DNA of 64,000 nucleotides from Thauera sp. GTDB lineage: Bacteria > Pseudomonadota > Gammaproteobacteria > Burkholderiales > Rhodocyclaceae. The stretch lies in contig JAFLDS010000005.1 of NCBI GenBank assembly GCA_017302295.1, positions 1 through 64,000 on the forward strand. Direction: 5' to 3'. The position numbers and the translations under genes are program-made. The notes beneath the pieces were generated by a model. It did not search any database and was not told the origin of the DNA. It saw nothing but the letters and a program-made list of their open reading frames with translations. Shown here piece after piece: positions 48,476 through 57,149 of the stretch. The first letter of the stretch is position 1; each line of letters begins with the position of its first letter.

Positions 48476-50911
48476 ATGCCCCCATCCGCAGCGCTCCTGC
48501 CGCAGGCGCTCTACACCACCTGCGACGCAGCCAGCCTTGAGTTCCACACCACTGCGGAGCTACCCGACGTCGATGCCGCCCTGGTGCACCCGCGGGCCAT
48601 CGAAGCGCTCCACCTCGGGCTCGACATCCGCCACGCGGGCTACAACCTCTTCCTGCTCGGCGACAGCGGCAGCGGCCGCCACGCCATCGTCGAGCAGCTG
48701 CTCGATACCGAGCGGCACAGCGGCGAGCCACCTGCCGACTGGTGCTACGTCTACAACTTCGCCGATGCCGCGCGCCCCGACCTGCTGCGCCTGCCTTGCG
48801 GCCGCGGCGCGCGCCTGCGCGACGACATGCAGCACTTCATCAGCGAGCTGCTGCCCGCGATCGCCGCGGTGTTCCAGAGTGACGAGTACCGCAGCCGTAT
48901 CGACGCCATGCAGGAAGAGGAGAAGCGGCGCGAGGAGGCCGCCCTCGGCGCCCTCGGCCACGACTCGGCCCAGCTCGGCGTTGCCCTGCTGCGCACGCCG
49001 CACGGCTTCGCCTTCGTGCCGATGAAGGGCGAGGACGCGACGCTGTCGCAGGAGGAGTTCGAACAGCTTCCAGAGGAGCGGCAACGCGAACTCGCCGGCC
49101 ACATCAAGAACATGCATGAGCGCATGCACAAGCTGATGAACGAGTTCCCGCGCTGGCGCCGCGAGATGCAGAACCGCATCAAGGCCGCCGGCAGCGAGGC
49201 GCTGCGAGTGACCGTGACCCACCTGGTGGACGACCTGCGGCCGCCCTATGCCGACCTGCCCGAAGTGGGCGCCTACCTCGACGCGGTGCTGCAGGACATC
49301 ATCGAAACAGGCGAGTCGCTGCGCGAGAGCTCGCAGAGCGAAGGCGACACCGAGACCACCACCTACTCCGGCACGCTCTCCGTCCAGCGCTATCTGGTGA
49401 ATCTGCTCGTCGAGAATCCGGCCGGGGAAGGCCGTCCGGTCGTCTACGAAGACCACCCCACGCTGCAGAACCTCGTCGGCCGCATCGAGCACGTGGTGCA
49501 CATGGGCACGCTGATGAGCAACTTCACGCTGATCCGTGCCGGCGCGCTTCAGCGGGCCAACGGCGGTTTCCTGGTGCTCGACGCCACCAAAGTGCTGGCG
49601 CAGCCCTACGCCTGGGAAGGGCTCAAGCGCTGCCTGAAGGCGGGAAGGATCCGCATCGAGTCGCTGTCCGACCTGATCGGCCTCAGCAGCACCGTCCAGC
49701 TCGAACCCGAGCCGATGCCGCTCGATCTCAAGGTGGTGCTGATCGGCGAACGCCTGATCTATTACCTGCTGTGCCAGTACGATCCCGAGTTCCCCGCGCT
49801 GTTCAAGATCAACGCCGACATGGAAAGCGAGATCGAGCGCAGCGTCGGCAACATCACAGCTTACGCCCGCCTGATCGCCACGCTGGCACGGCGCAACGGC
49901 CTCCGGCCGCTGACGGCCGATGCCGTAGCACGCATCGTGGAACACGCCTCCCGGCTTGCGAGCGACGCCCAGCGTCTGACCACGCAGACCCAGGCGCTCG
50001 ACGACCTGCTGCGCGAAGCCGACCATTTCGCCGGCTTGGCCGAGGCCACCGCGCGCGAACATGTCGAGGCTGCGCTCGACGCCCACCGGCGCCGCAACGA
50101 ACGCATCCGCGAACGCCATCTCGAAGGCATCGTGCGCGGGCAGTTGCTGGTCGACACCGCCGGCGAGCACGTGGGCCAGATCAACGGCCTCGCCGTCGTG
50201 TCGCTCGGCGAAAGCAGCTTTGCCCACCCGGTACGCATCACCGCCACCGCGCGGGTGGGCGACGGCGAGGTGATCGACATCGAGCGCGAGGCCAAGCTCG
50301 GCGGTCCGATCCACTCCAAGGGCGTGCTGATCCTGTCATCCTTCATGGCCTCGCGCTACGGCCTGACGATGCCGCTGTCGCTGAAGGCCAGCCTGGTGTT
50401 CGAACAGTCCTACGGTGGCGTCGAAGGCGACAGTGCCTCCCTGGCCGAACTCGCCGCGCTGCTGTCAGCGCTGTCGGGCGTGCCGATCCGGCAGTCGCTC
50501 GCGGTGACCGGCTCGGTGAACCAGTTCGGCGTGGTGCAGCCGGTGGGCGGCATCAATGAGAAGATCGAGGGCTTCTTCGACCTCTGCGCCGCGCGCGGCC
50601 TCACCGGCGACCAGGGCGTGCTGATCCCGCAAGCCAATGTCTGCCACCTGATGCTCAAGCGCGAGGTGGTCGACGCGGTGCGCGCCGGCCGCTTCAAGGT
50701 ATGGGCCGTCACCTGCGTCGACGAGGCGCTGGAACTCCTCACCGGCCTACCGGCCGGCACCCCCGATGAGCAGGGCGCGATGCCCGAAGGTTCGATCAAC
50801 GCGCGTGTGGCCGGAGGGCTTCGGCGGCTTGCCGACCTGCGCAAGGCGTTCGGCCGCGACGAAAAGCAGGCCCGGCCGCCGGCCACCGACGCACAGCGCG
50901 ACGACGGCTGA
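48476..50911 (+). CDS. Lon-like ATP-dependent protease (S16, AAA-type with inserted helical region)
   Basis: An 811-residue protease of the LonB/LonC-like type that lacks the LAN domain of classical Lon. Residues 30-330 hold an AAA-type ATPase with a P-loop variant LGDSGSGRHAI near 58 and a long coiled-coil insertion (EEEKRREEA). The C-terminal S16 domain has the catalytic Ser in EGDSASLAE and Lys in GGINEKIEGF. ATG 48476 has only a weak ribosome site (GAGACGAG). No signal sequence, so cytoplasmic. It stands next to the RtcB/GroEL2 cluster and points toward it; a role in clearing damaged proteins fits. Confidence 0.88.
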   Translation: MPPSAALLPQALYTTCDAASLEFHTTAELPDVDAALVHPRAIEALHLGLDIRHAGYNLFLLGDSGSGRHAIVEQLLDTERHSGEPPADWCYVYNFADAARPDLLRLPCGRGARLRDDMQHFISELLPAIAAVFQSDEYRSRIDAMQEEEKRREEAALGALGHDSAQLGVALLRTPHGFAFVPMKGEDATLSQEEFEQLPEERQRELAGHIKNMHERMHKLMNEFPRWRREMQNRIKAAGSEALRVTVTHLVDDLRPPYADLPEVGAYLDAVLQDIIETGESLRESSQSEGDTETTTYSGTLSVQRYLVNLLVENPAGEGRPVVYEDHPTLQNLVGRIEHVVHMGTLMSNFTLIRAGALQRANGGFLVLDATKVLAQPYAWEGLKRCLKAGRIRIESLSDLIGLSSTVQLEPEPMPLDLKVVLIGERLIYYLLCQYDPEFPALFKINADMESEIERSVGNITAYARLIATLARRNGLRPLTADAVARIVEHASRLASDAQRLTTQTQALDDLLREADHFAGLAEATAREHVEAALDAHRRRNERIRERHLEGIVRGQLLVDTAGEHVGQINGLAVVSLGESSFAHPVRITATARVGDGEVIDIEREAKLGGPIHSKGVLILSSFMASRYGLTMPLSLKASLVFEQSYGGVEGDSASLAELAALLSALSGVPIRQSLAVTGSVNQFGVVQPVGGINEKIEGFFDLCAARGLTGDQGVLIPQANVCHLMLKREVVDAVRAGRFKVWAVTCVDEALELLTGLPAGTPDEQGAMPEGSINARVAGGLRRLADLRKAFGRDEKQARPPATDAQRDDG

Positions 50912-50947
50912 AGGGCGTTGCGCGCAGCGCTTGCCCGCCGCCGCGCC

Positions 50948-51373
50948 TCATTGCGGCAACTGCACTCCGCCCTCCGCATCGAGCGGGACAAAAGGATTGA
51001 AGCAGACCTCCCACAGGAAGCCGTCAGGGTCGGCGAAGTAGCCGCGGAAGCCGCCCCACGGCGCCTTTTGCCCAGGCAGAACCAGCCTGCCGCCCGCCGC
51101 AACCGCCTCCTGCAGGGTCGACGCCACCTCGCCCTCGGAACCGACGTTGTGCGCCAGCGTGAAGCCCGGAAACCCCGTGCCGGCTGCCTCCACGCTTGCG
51201 TCGTCGGCAAGCGCCTCGCGGCCGAACAGGGCGAAGGCCACGCTGCCAGCCTGGAAGAAAGCCACCTCGGCCTGGCTGGACGAGGACTCGCGCCAGCCGA
51301 GAGTGCGGTAAAAGCGCCGGCTGCGCGCGAGATCGCGCACACCGAGGGTGATGAAGCTGATCGTCTGTTTCAT
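50948..51373 (-). CDS. VOC-family (glyoxalase/bleomycin-resistance fold) protein
   Basis: A 141-residue protein with two beta-alpha-beta-beta-beta modules (FITLGVRDLARSRRFY; GGFRGYFADPDGFLWEV). The C-terminal DPDGxxWE motif carries a possible metal ligand. Members include glyoxalases, dioxygenases and antibiotic-binding proteins; the substrate cannot be named. It follows rtcB by 59 bases, across a REP-like element, as last gene of the minus-strand stress operon, or as a separate unit. Confidence 0.85.
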   Translation of the reverse strand: MKQTISFITLGVRDLARSRRFYRTLGWRESSSSQAEVAFFQAGSVAFALFGREALADDASVEAAGTGFPGFTLAHNVGSEGEVASTLQEAVAAGGRLVLPGQKAPWGGFRGYFADPDGFLWEVCFNPFVPLDAEGGVQLPQ

Positions 51374-51392
51374 GGGCTGGATTCCTGCACAG

Positions 51393-51421
51393 TTATCGCG
51401 GTCAAACCCGCTCCTACACGG
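51393..51421. repeat. REP-like element between rtcB and the VOC gene
   Basis: On the minus strand it reads GTAGGAGCGGGTTTGACCGC, the form of the repetitive extragenic palindromes common in Pseudomonas and related bacteria (GTAGGAGC followed by a small GCGG...CCGC hairpin). Similar sequences appear near 58.5 kb. Confidence 0.6.
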
Positions 51422-51432
51422 TATGCCCCCGG

Positions 51433-52869
51433 TCAACCCTTGACGCAGATCAGCGGCCGCAGCCGCGCCACCTTGCCCGCGAGGCCGGCGTGGTCTGCCG
51501 CTTCGACCACTTCCCCCACATCCTTGTAGGCCAGCGGCGCCTCCTCGGCCACACCGCGAAAACTCGGGCTGCGGATCAGGATGCCTTTCGCCGCCAGCTC
51601 GTCGACCACGTTGCGCCCGTGCCAGCGGCGCAGCGCCTCGTTGCGGCTCATCGCACGGCCGGCGCCGTGGCAGGCGGAGCCGAAGGCGCGCTCCCCGGTG
51701 CCGGCCGCGCCGGCGAGGATCCACGACGCGGTGCCCATGCTGCCGCCGATCAGCACCGGCTGGCCGGCCTCGCGGTATTCGGCGGGCAGTTCGGCGTGGC
51801 CGGGTCCGAAGGCGCGGGTGGCGCCCTTGCGATGCACGAACAGGCGACGCTTGCGGCCGTCGGCCGATACGTGCGTCTCCTCCTTGCAGGTGTTGTGCGA
51901 CACGTCGTACAGCAGCGGCAGGCGTGCGCCGGGCAGTACCGCGGCGAAGGCGTCGCGAGCGAGTTGGGTCAGGATCTGGCGGTTGGCCAGCGCGCAGTTG
52001 ATCGCGGCGCGCATGGCGCCGAGGTAGCGCTGGCCGAGCGCGGACTTGATCGGCGCGCAGGCGAGCTCGCGATCGGGCAGGACGATGCCGGCCTGCGAGG
52101 CGGCCACCACCATCTCGCGCAGGAACTCGGTGCCGATCTGGTGCCCCAGGCCGCGCGAGCCGCAGTGGATGCTGACCACCACGTCGCCCTCCGCCAGGCC
52201 GTAGGCCTGCGCCACCGCGGCATCGAACACCTGATCGACGACCTGCACTTCCAGGTAGTGGTTGCCCGAGCCCAGCGTGCCCATCTCGTCGCGCTGGCGC
52301 TTCTTCGCCATCTCCGACACCGCCGCCGGGTCGGCGCCGGCCGCGCAGCCGTGCTCCTCGATGCGCAGCAGGTCGGTGTCGCCGCCATAGCCCTCGTTCA
52401 CCGCCCAGCGCGCGCCGCCACGCAGCATTGCGTCCGTCTCCGGCCCGGACAGGCGCAGCGCGCCGGTGCTGCCGACGCCGGCCGGAATGCGCGCGAACAG
52501 CAGGTCGGCAAGCTGCTTCTTGACGCCTTCCACGTCGGCCGCCTTCAGGCCGGTGTGCAGCGTGCGCACGCCTCAGGAGATGTCGAAGCCGACGCCGCCC
52601 GCCGACACCACGCCGCCCTCGTCGGCATCGAAGGCCGCCACGCCGCCGATCGGGAAACCATAGCCCCAGTGCGCGTCAGGCATGGCGTACGAGGCATCGA
52701 CGATACCGGGCAGGCTAGCGACGTTGGCCACCTGCTCGGCCACCTTGTCGTCCATCGCCTGCACCAGCTCCTTCGACGCGAAGATCACGCCCGGCACGCG
52801 CATGCGCCCGCTGGCAGGCAATTCCCACTCGCAGGGGCCGCGGCGTCTCAGTCTGGAGGTGTCCATCAT
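51433..52869 (-). CDS. rtcB: RNA-splicing ligase RtcB interrupted by one in-frame UGA (possible selenocysteine)
   Basis: Read through, the frame gives 478 residues, full RtcB length. The N-terminal part ([33 protein letters not shown]) stops at UGA 52573-52575, and the same frame resumes with GVRTLHTGL and continues to the end: [29 protein letters not shown] and a catalytic-His region HGAGRAMSR. The UGA occupies precisely the position of the metal-binding Cys of the G-F-D-I-x-C-G motif. A hairpin (CGGCC, loop UGAAGGC, GGCCG) begins 20 bases after the UGA. RtcB ligates 2',3'-cyclic-phosphate and 5'-OH RNA ends with GTP. Either a selenoprotein or a nonsense mutation. Confidence 0.85.
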
Positions 52870-52896
52870 TCGTCCCCGTCGGTCTTGCCACCCATG

Positions 52897-53322
52897 TCAC
52901 ACATCGACCACACACTGCGCCAGCCACTGGCCGTCGGCCTGCTGCGCAACCTTCAGCTCGCAGAACGAAGCCCCTTTCACCTCCGCTGCGGGCTGGTGGC
53001 GCGCGACCTCGACCGCCTCGCCCCGGGCCGTCGCATGCAGGCGCAGGCCCGCGTCCGCCGCTTCGATGTCGACATCGAAGCGCGAGAACAGCATGCGCCG
53101 CGTGGCCATCTCGAACACCAGCGCGTTGAGCCAGTCCACCAGCAACAACTCGGCCTCGGGCGCGACGCACTCGACTGCCACCGCCTCGCGCGCGTCCACC
53201 GTCGCCGGATCGCAGATCGCTGCCGTCATCGCAGTGGCGGCACCGGCAAAAGCCTCACCCAGCGTCGTACCCGTGCCGCGCACGCCGACATCGGCCTCGT
53301 GGGCGAAAGTCTGCCAGCCCAT
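52897..53322 (-). CDS. Archease, RtcB activator
   Basis: A 141-residue protein of the archease family: FAHEADVGVRGTG at the N terminus, EAELLLVDWLNALVFEM in the middle and a C terminus that continues EVKGASFCEL. The conserved Asp of HEADVG and Asp near the C-terminal end bind metal. Archease speeds guanylation of RtcB and multiple turnover. It lies 27 bases upstream of rtcB and 15 bases downstream of groEL2. It is intact, which argues for continuing selection on rtcB. Confidence 0.93.
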   Translation of the reverse strand: MGWQTFAHEADVGVRGTGTTLGEAFAGAATAMTAAICDPATVDAREAVAVECVAPEAELLLVDWLNALVFEMATRRMLFSRFDVDIEAADAGLRLHATARGEAVEVARHQPAAEVKGASFCELKVAQQADGQWLAQCVVDV

Positions 53323-53337
53323 CTCGGCGATCCGGGC

Positions 53338-54947
53338 TTACCTCTCTTCGCCTGCCCGCAGGCCGGCACCCGTCTCGGGCAGGTCGGCCACCATGCAGTC
53401 GGTGGCCAGGATCAGCCCGGCCACCGAGGCGGCATTCTGCAGCGCGCTGCGCGTGACCTTGCACGGGTCGAGCACGCCCATCGCCATGAGGTCGCCGTAC
53501 TCCTCCGTGGCGGCGTTGAAGCCGAATGCGCCGCTGCCGGCGGCGACGCGGTCGAGCACCACCGAGGGCTCGAGGCCGCCGTTGGCGACGAGCTGGCGCA
53601 GCGGCTCCTCCACCGCGCGCAGCACGATCTGGATGCCGCAGCCCTCGTCGTGGTTGGCGCCCTGCAGCGCCGCCAGCGCGTCGCGCGCGCGCAGCAGCGC
53701 CACGCCGCCGCCCGGCGGATGCCCTCGGCCACCGCGGCGCGCGTCGCATGCAGCGCATCTTCGACGCGGGCGCGGCGCTCCTTCATCTCGGATTCGGTGG
53801 CGCCCCCCACCTTGACCACCGCGACACCGCCCGCCAGGCGCGCGATGCGCTTCTCGAGCCCCTCGCGCTCATAGTCCGATCGTGTTTCCTTCATCTCCGC
53901 GCGGATGCGAGCGATGCGTTCCGCGATGCGCTCGTGAGCGCCCGCGCCACCGACCAGGGTGCAACTGTCCTTGTCCACCTCGATACGCCGCGCGCTGCCC
54001 AACTCGGCCTCGGTCGCGCGCTCCAGCGTGATTCCGGTTTCGCCGCTGACGAGTGTGGCGCCGGTCAGCACGGCGATGTCCTCGAGCATCGCGCGCCGGC
54101 GCTCGCCAAATTCCGGCGCCTTCACCGCGCAGGACTTCAGCGTGCCGCGCACGCTGTTCACCACCAGCAGCGCCAGCGCCTCGCCCTCGACGTCCTCGGC
54201 AATGAGCAGCAGCGGCCGGCCGCTGCGCGCCACGCCATCGAGCACCGGCAGCAGCTCCGCTACGGCGCCGATCTTGCGGTCGCAGACAAGGATCGCCGCG
54301 TCCTCGAGCAATGCGCGCCCGTCCTCGGCGTTGATGAAGTACGGCGACAGATAGCCACGATCGAACTGCATGCCCTCGACCACTTCCAACGTGCTGGCGA
54401 GCCCCGAACCTTCCTCGACGCTGATGACGCCCTCCTTGCCGACGCGCTCCATCGCCTCGGCGATCAGGGCGCCGATGGCGGCGTCGTTGTTGGCCGAGAT
54501 GCTCGCCACCTGGGCGATCTCGGTGTTCGACGCGCAGGGCCGCGCCATCGATTTCAGCGCGGCAACAAGCGCTTCGACCGCCTTGTCCACGCCGCGCTTG
54601 AGATCCATCGCGTTCATGCCGGCGGCGACATGCTTCATGCCCTCGCGCACGATCGCCGCGGCGAGCAGGGTCGCGGTGGTGGTGCCGTCGCCGGCCACTT
54701 CCGAGGTTCGCGCCGCGACCTCGCGCACCATCTGCGCGCCCATGTTCTCGAACGGGTCGGGAAGCTCGATCTCGCGCGCGACAATCACGCCAGAGTTGAT
54801 CACGACCGGCGGGCCAAAGGGGCGCTGCAGCAGCACGGTGCGGGCGCGCGGGCCCAGGGTCTCTTTCACCGCATCGGCCAGCAGCGACACGCCGCGCAGG
54901 ATGCGGTGGCGTGCGTCATCGCGAAACAGCAGTTGTTTGGCGGTCAT
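53338..54947 (-). pseudogene. groEL2: Second GroEL chaperonin, disrupted by one apparent -1 frameshift
   Basis: The first 1.2 kb codes for a GroEL paralogue ([27 protein letters not shown], shown here as separate GroEL blocks) up to AEGI at 53718; the continuation [17 protein letters not shown] is one frame off. Total length 1610 bases is one short of a multiple of three, so a single lost base within 53704-53717 explains it. Asp52 is replaced by Ser ([12 protein letters not shown]), while Asp87 and the third ATPase Asp remain. The GGM tail is absent. No groES is nearby. Either a genuine pseudogene or an error in a GC run. Confidence 0.85.
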
Positions 54948-54991
54948 CGTGGTTCTCTCCTCCCCGTTTCGCATCGGCGCCCCCGACGCCC

Positions 54992-55061
54992 AAGCGCTCG
55001 AAGTCAAACGCCCGACGTCAGACGCTCGACGTCAGACGCTCGACGTAAGACGCTCGACGTC
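54992..55061. repeat. five tandem 14-base repeats upstream of groEL2
   Basis: Five imperfect units of AGACGCTCGACGTC (the last three differ by at most one base) fill most of the interval between the first phosphoribosyltransferase gene, whose stop overlaps the last unit, and groEL2. Each contains a near or perfect GACGTC palindrome. The array is too short and lacks spacers for CRISPR. Confidence 0.9.
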
Positions 55062-55761
55062 ATGGCCGGCGCCAGCTCACATTGCCATCAACCCTGTGCG
55101 GACGGTTCGGAACCGCCCCCGCGGCGCGAGCCGCAGCACGCTGCCGGCGTTCGCGCAGGCAGGCGATCACCTCCTCGTCCTCTACCTGCCGGAACTGGCT
55201 GTAGAACTGCCCCACCGCGCGAAAGTCCCATGGCGCATGCAGGCAGACGAGCTCGTCGGCGAGCGGCTCGACCTTCTGCAGGCTGTCGGGGGCGCCCACC
55301 GGCACCGCGCAGATCAGCCTCTGCGGCGCCTGCGCCCGCACCGCGTGCAGTGCGGCGATCATGGTCGCGCCCGTAGCGAGGCCGTCATCGACGATGATCA
55401 CCACCCTGCCACGCGGGTCGATCGGCGGCCGCTCGGGCGAGTACAGGACACGGCGCTGGCGCAGGCCTTCCATGCGTCGCGCCTTTTCCTCCCGCAACCA
55501 GGCCTCGTCGGCCTCGGACGGGTCGGAGACGAAGGACCAGCCGCTCTCGTCGATGGCACCGATCGCATATTCCGGGCTCCAGCGCGAGCTGAGCTTGTGC
55601 ACCAGCACCACATCGAGTTCGCCCTCGAGCGCCTCGGCGAGCGCCGCGCCCATCGGCACCGCGCCGCGCGGAATGGCCAGCACCAGCGGGTTGGCGCCGC
55701 GGTAGGACTGCAGCGCGGCAGCCAGCTTGCGCGCGGCATCGAGGCGGTCGATGAAGATCAT
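55060..55761 (-). CDS. Phosphoribosyltransferase-family protein 1
   Basis: A 233-residue type I phosphoribosyltransferase fold with the PRPP-binding motif VVIIVDDGLATGATM near residue 120 and an N-terminal AIPRGAVPMGAALAE loop. The family is found in bacterial stress clusters, sometimes fused to hydrolases; the base acceptor is unknown. ATG 55761 overlaps the second PRTase stop by four bases. Confidence 0.88.
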   Translation of the reverse strand: MIFIDRLDAARKLAAALQSYRGANPLVLAIPRGAVPMGAALAEALEGELDVVLVHKLSSRWSPEYAIGAIDESGWSFVSDPSEADEAWLREEKARRMEGLRQRRVLYSPERPPIDPRGRVVIIVDDGLATGATMIAALHAVRAQAPQRLICAVPVGAPDSLQKVEPLADELVCLHAPWDFRAVGQFYSQFRQVEDEEVIACLRERRQRAAARAAGAVPNRPHRVDGNVSWRRP

Positions 55762-56327
55762 GTGCCGTCTCGCTGCGGCTGCAGCAGCTCGATGCGGAAC
55801 ACGGGCTCGTAGGGCGGCACATTGCATTCGATGATGTCGCTCGGCGCGATGTCCATCCGCACCCCGACGACGTCGGCATGCACCGGCAGGCGTGCGACGC
55901 CGCGGTCGACCAGAGTCGCCACCAGGATCCGTGCCGGCTGCTGCCGCACCAGATGGCCGACGACACGCAGCAGCGAGTGGCCGGTGTAGAGCACGTCATC
56001 GACCACCAGCAGCGTGCGCCCCGCGAGGGCCGGCAGTGGCTGGCCTTCCGCCTCGCTCAGCTGGGTCTCCGGGTGCAGCAGGGTAAGGTCGTCCGCGTAG
56101 CGCTTGACCTTCAGGTCGACCCGCAGCGGCGCGGGCAGGCCGTGCCGCTGCTGCAGGCGCTCGGCGAGCTGGTCGGCCAGCGGCGCGCCGCGGCGCAGGA
56201 CGCCGATGACCACCGCGGCTTCGTCGCGGGGCAGCAGCCCGACCAGCCGGCAGGCCATGTCGTCGAGGATTGCACTCGATCGGACGGTGTCATGAAGACA
56301 GGTGCGAACGCCGGGGGGTCGATCCAT
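55758..56327 (-). CDS. Phosphoribosyltransferase 2 (PyrR-like)
   Basis: A 189-residue protein with VVIGVLRRGAPLADQLAERL at the N terminus and PRPP loop LLVVDDVLYTGHSL near residue 105, closest in outline to PyrR/uracil phosphoribosyltransferases; the CNVPPYEP tail lies near a normal PyrR position. No pyrimidine gene is nearby, so a PyrR regulatory role is doubtful. It heads the minus-strand operon and is divergent from pncA across 189 bases. Confidence 0.82.
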   Translation of the reverse strand: MDRPPGVRTCLHDTVRSSAILDDMACRLVGLLPRDEAAVVIGVLRRGAPLADQLAERLQQRHGLPAPLRVDLKVKRYADDLTLLHPETQLSEAEGQPLPALAGRTLLVVDDVLYTGHSLLRVVGHLVRQQPARILVATLVDRGVARLPVHADVVGVRMDIAPSDIIECNVPPYEPVFRIELLQPQRDGT

Positions 56328-56516
56328 GCTGTCCTCGCGCGGTGGATATGTCGCGGTTCAGGGCGCCGGCGGATGGGGATAGACTGAAGGGCAGTGGGCC
56401 GGCGAGCTCACTCAAAATTTACTCCTGTTTGGCTGCGGTTGGCCATCCGTTGCCATGCGCGGCCGATCAGGCGGGAGCATGCCGGCGAGGACGGCACCGA
56501 CTGCGAGGAGGATGAC

Positions 56517-57149
56517 ATGTCCGCAACGCCCACTGCCTGGCCCGAGTTGGCCGGGACCCGCCTCGAACCGTGCCCGGGGGACGCCCTTGTGGTGGTCGAC
56601 GTGCAGCGCGACTTTCTGCCCGGAGGCGCACTCGGCGTGCCCGAGGGCGACCGCGTCGTCGCGCCACTGAACCGCTGCAGCGCGCTGTTCGAGCAGTTGC
56701 ATCTGCCCATCGTGCTCACCCGCGACTGGCATCCGGCCGATCACTGCTCGTTCTACGCGCAGGGCGGGCCGTGGCCGCCGCACTGCGTCGCCGACAGCGC
56801 GGGGGCCGGCTTTGCTCCGGGTCTCGTCGTGGCCGACGACGCCCACATCGTGTCGAAGGCAACGCGCTCGGATGCCGACGCGTATTCTGGCTTCCAGCAC
56901 ACCGGCCTCGCCGACTGGCTGCGCGACCGTGGCTGCCGGCGACTTTTCATCGGCGGGCTTGCGACCGACTATTGCGTGCTTGCCACGGTGCGCGACGCCC
57001 GCAACCAAGGCTTCGACGTCGTCGCGCTGCGCGACGCCATGCGCGCGGTGGATGTGCAGCCGGGCGACGGCGAGCGTGCGCAGGGCGCAATGGTCGCGGC
57101 CGGTGCCGTACTCGCCTCGGTCGATGAAGTGGCGGGAGCGTCCGCATGA
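56517..57149 (+). CDS. pncA: Nicotinamidase PncA
   Basis: A 210-residue isochorismatase-fold hydrolase. The catalytic triad is visible: Asp in VVDVQRDFLPGG, Lys in VSKATRSD and Cys in GLATDYCVLATVRDA; the metal site is in DWHPADHCSF. It deamidates nicotinamide to nicotinate. ATG 56517 has GAGGAGGATGAC upstream. It is translationally coupled (ATGA) to the nicotinate phosphoribosyltransferase gene, making a two-gene NAD-salvage unit. Confidence 0.94.
   Translation: MSATPTAWPELAGTRLEPCPGDALVVVDVQRDFLPGGALGVPEGDRVVAPLNRCSALFEQLHLPIVLTRDWHPADHCSFYAQGGPWPPHCVADSAGAGFAPGLVVADDAHIVSKATRSDADAYSGFQHTGLADWLRDRGCRRLFIGGLATDYCVLATVRDARNQGFDVVALRDAMRAVDVQPGDGERAQGAMVAAGAVLASVDEVAGASA

Noticed and set aside
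52561-52572. The palindrome GCGTGCGCACGC just after the rtcB UGA as the recoding hairpin
   Set aside because: It is too close to the UGA for a bacterial SECIS, with a stem of only four pairs; the CGGCC/GGCCG hairpin further on fits the spacing better.
52573-52869. A separate small gene of 98 codons upstream of rtcB
   Set aside because: Its product is the N-terminal part of RtcB and lies in the same frame as the rest; the two pieces are one gene interrupted by UGA.
54992-55061. Tandem repeats as a CRISPR array
   Set aside because: Units of 14 bases follow one another with no spacers, and no cas gene is present.
56328-56516. Sigma-32 promoter for the PRTase-groEL2 operon
   Set aside because: A CCCCATCC sequence resembles the -10, but no CTTGAAA-like -35 stands at the proper distance.
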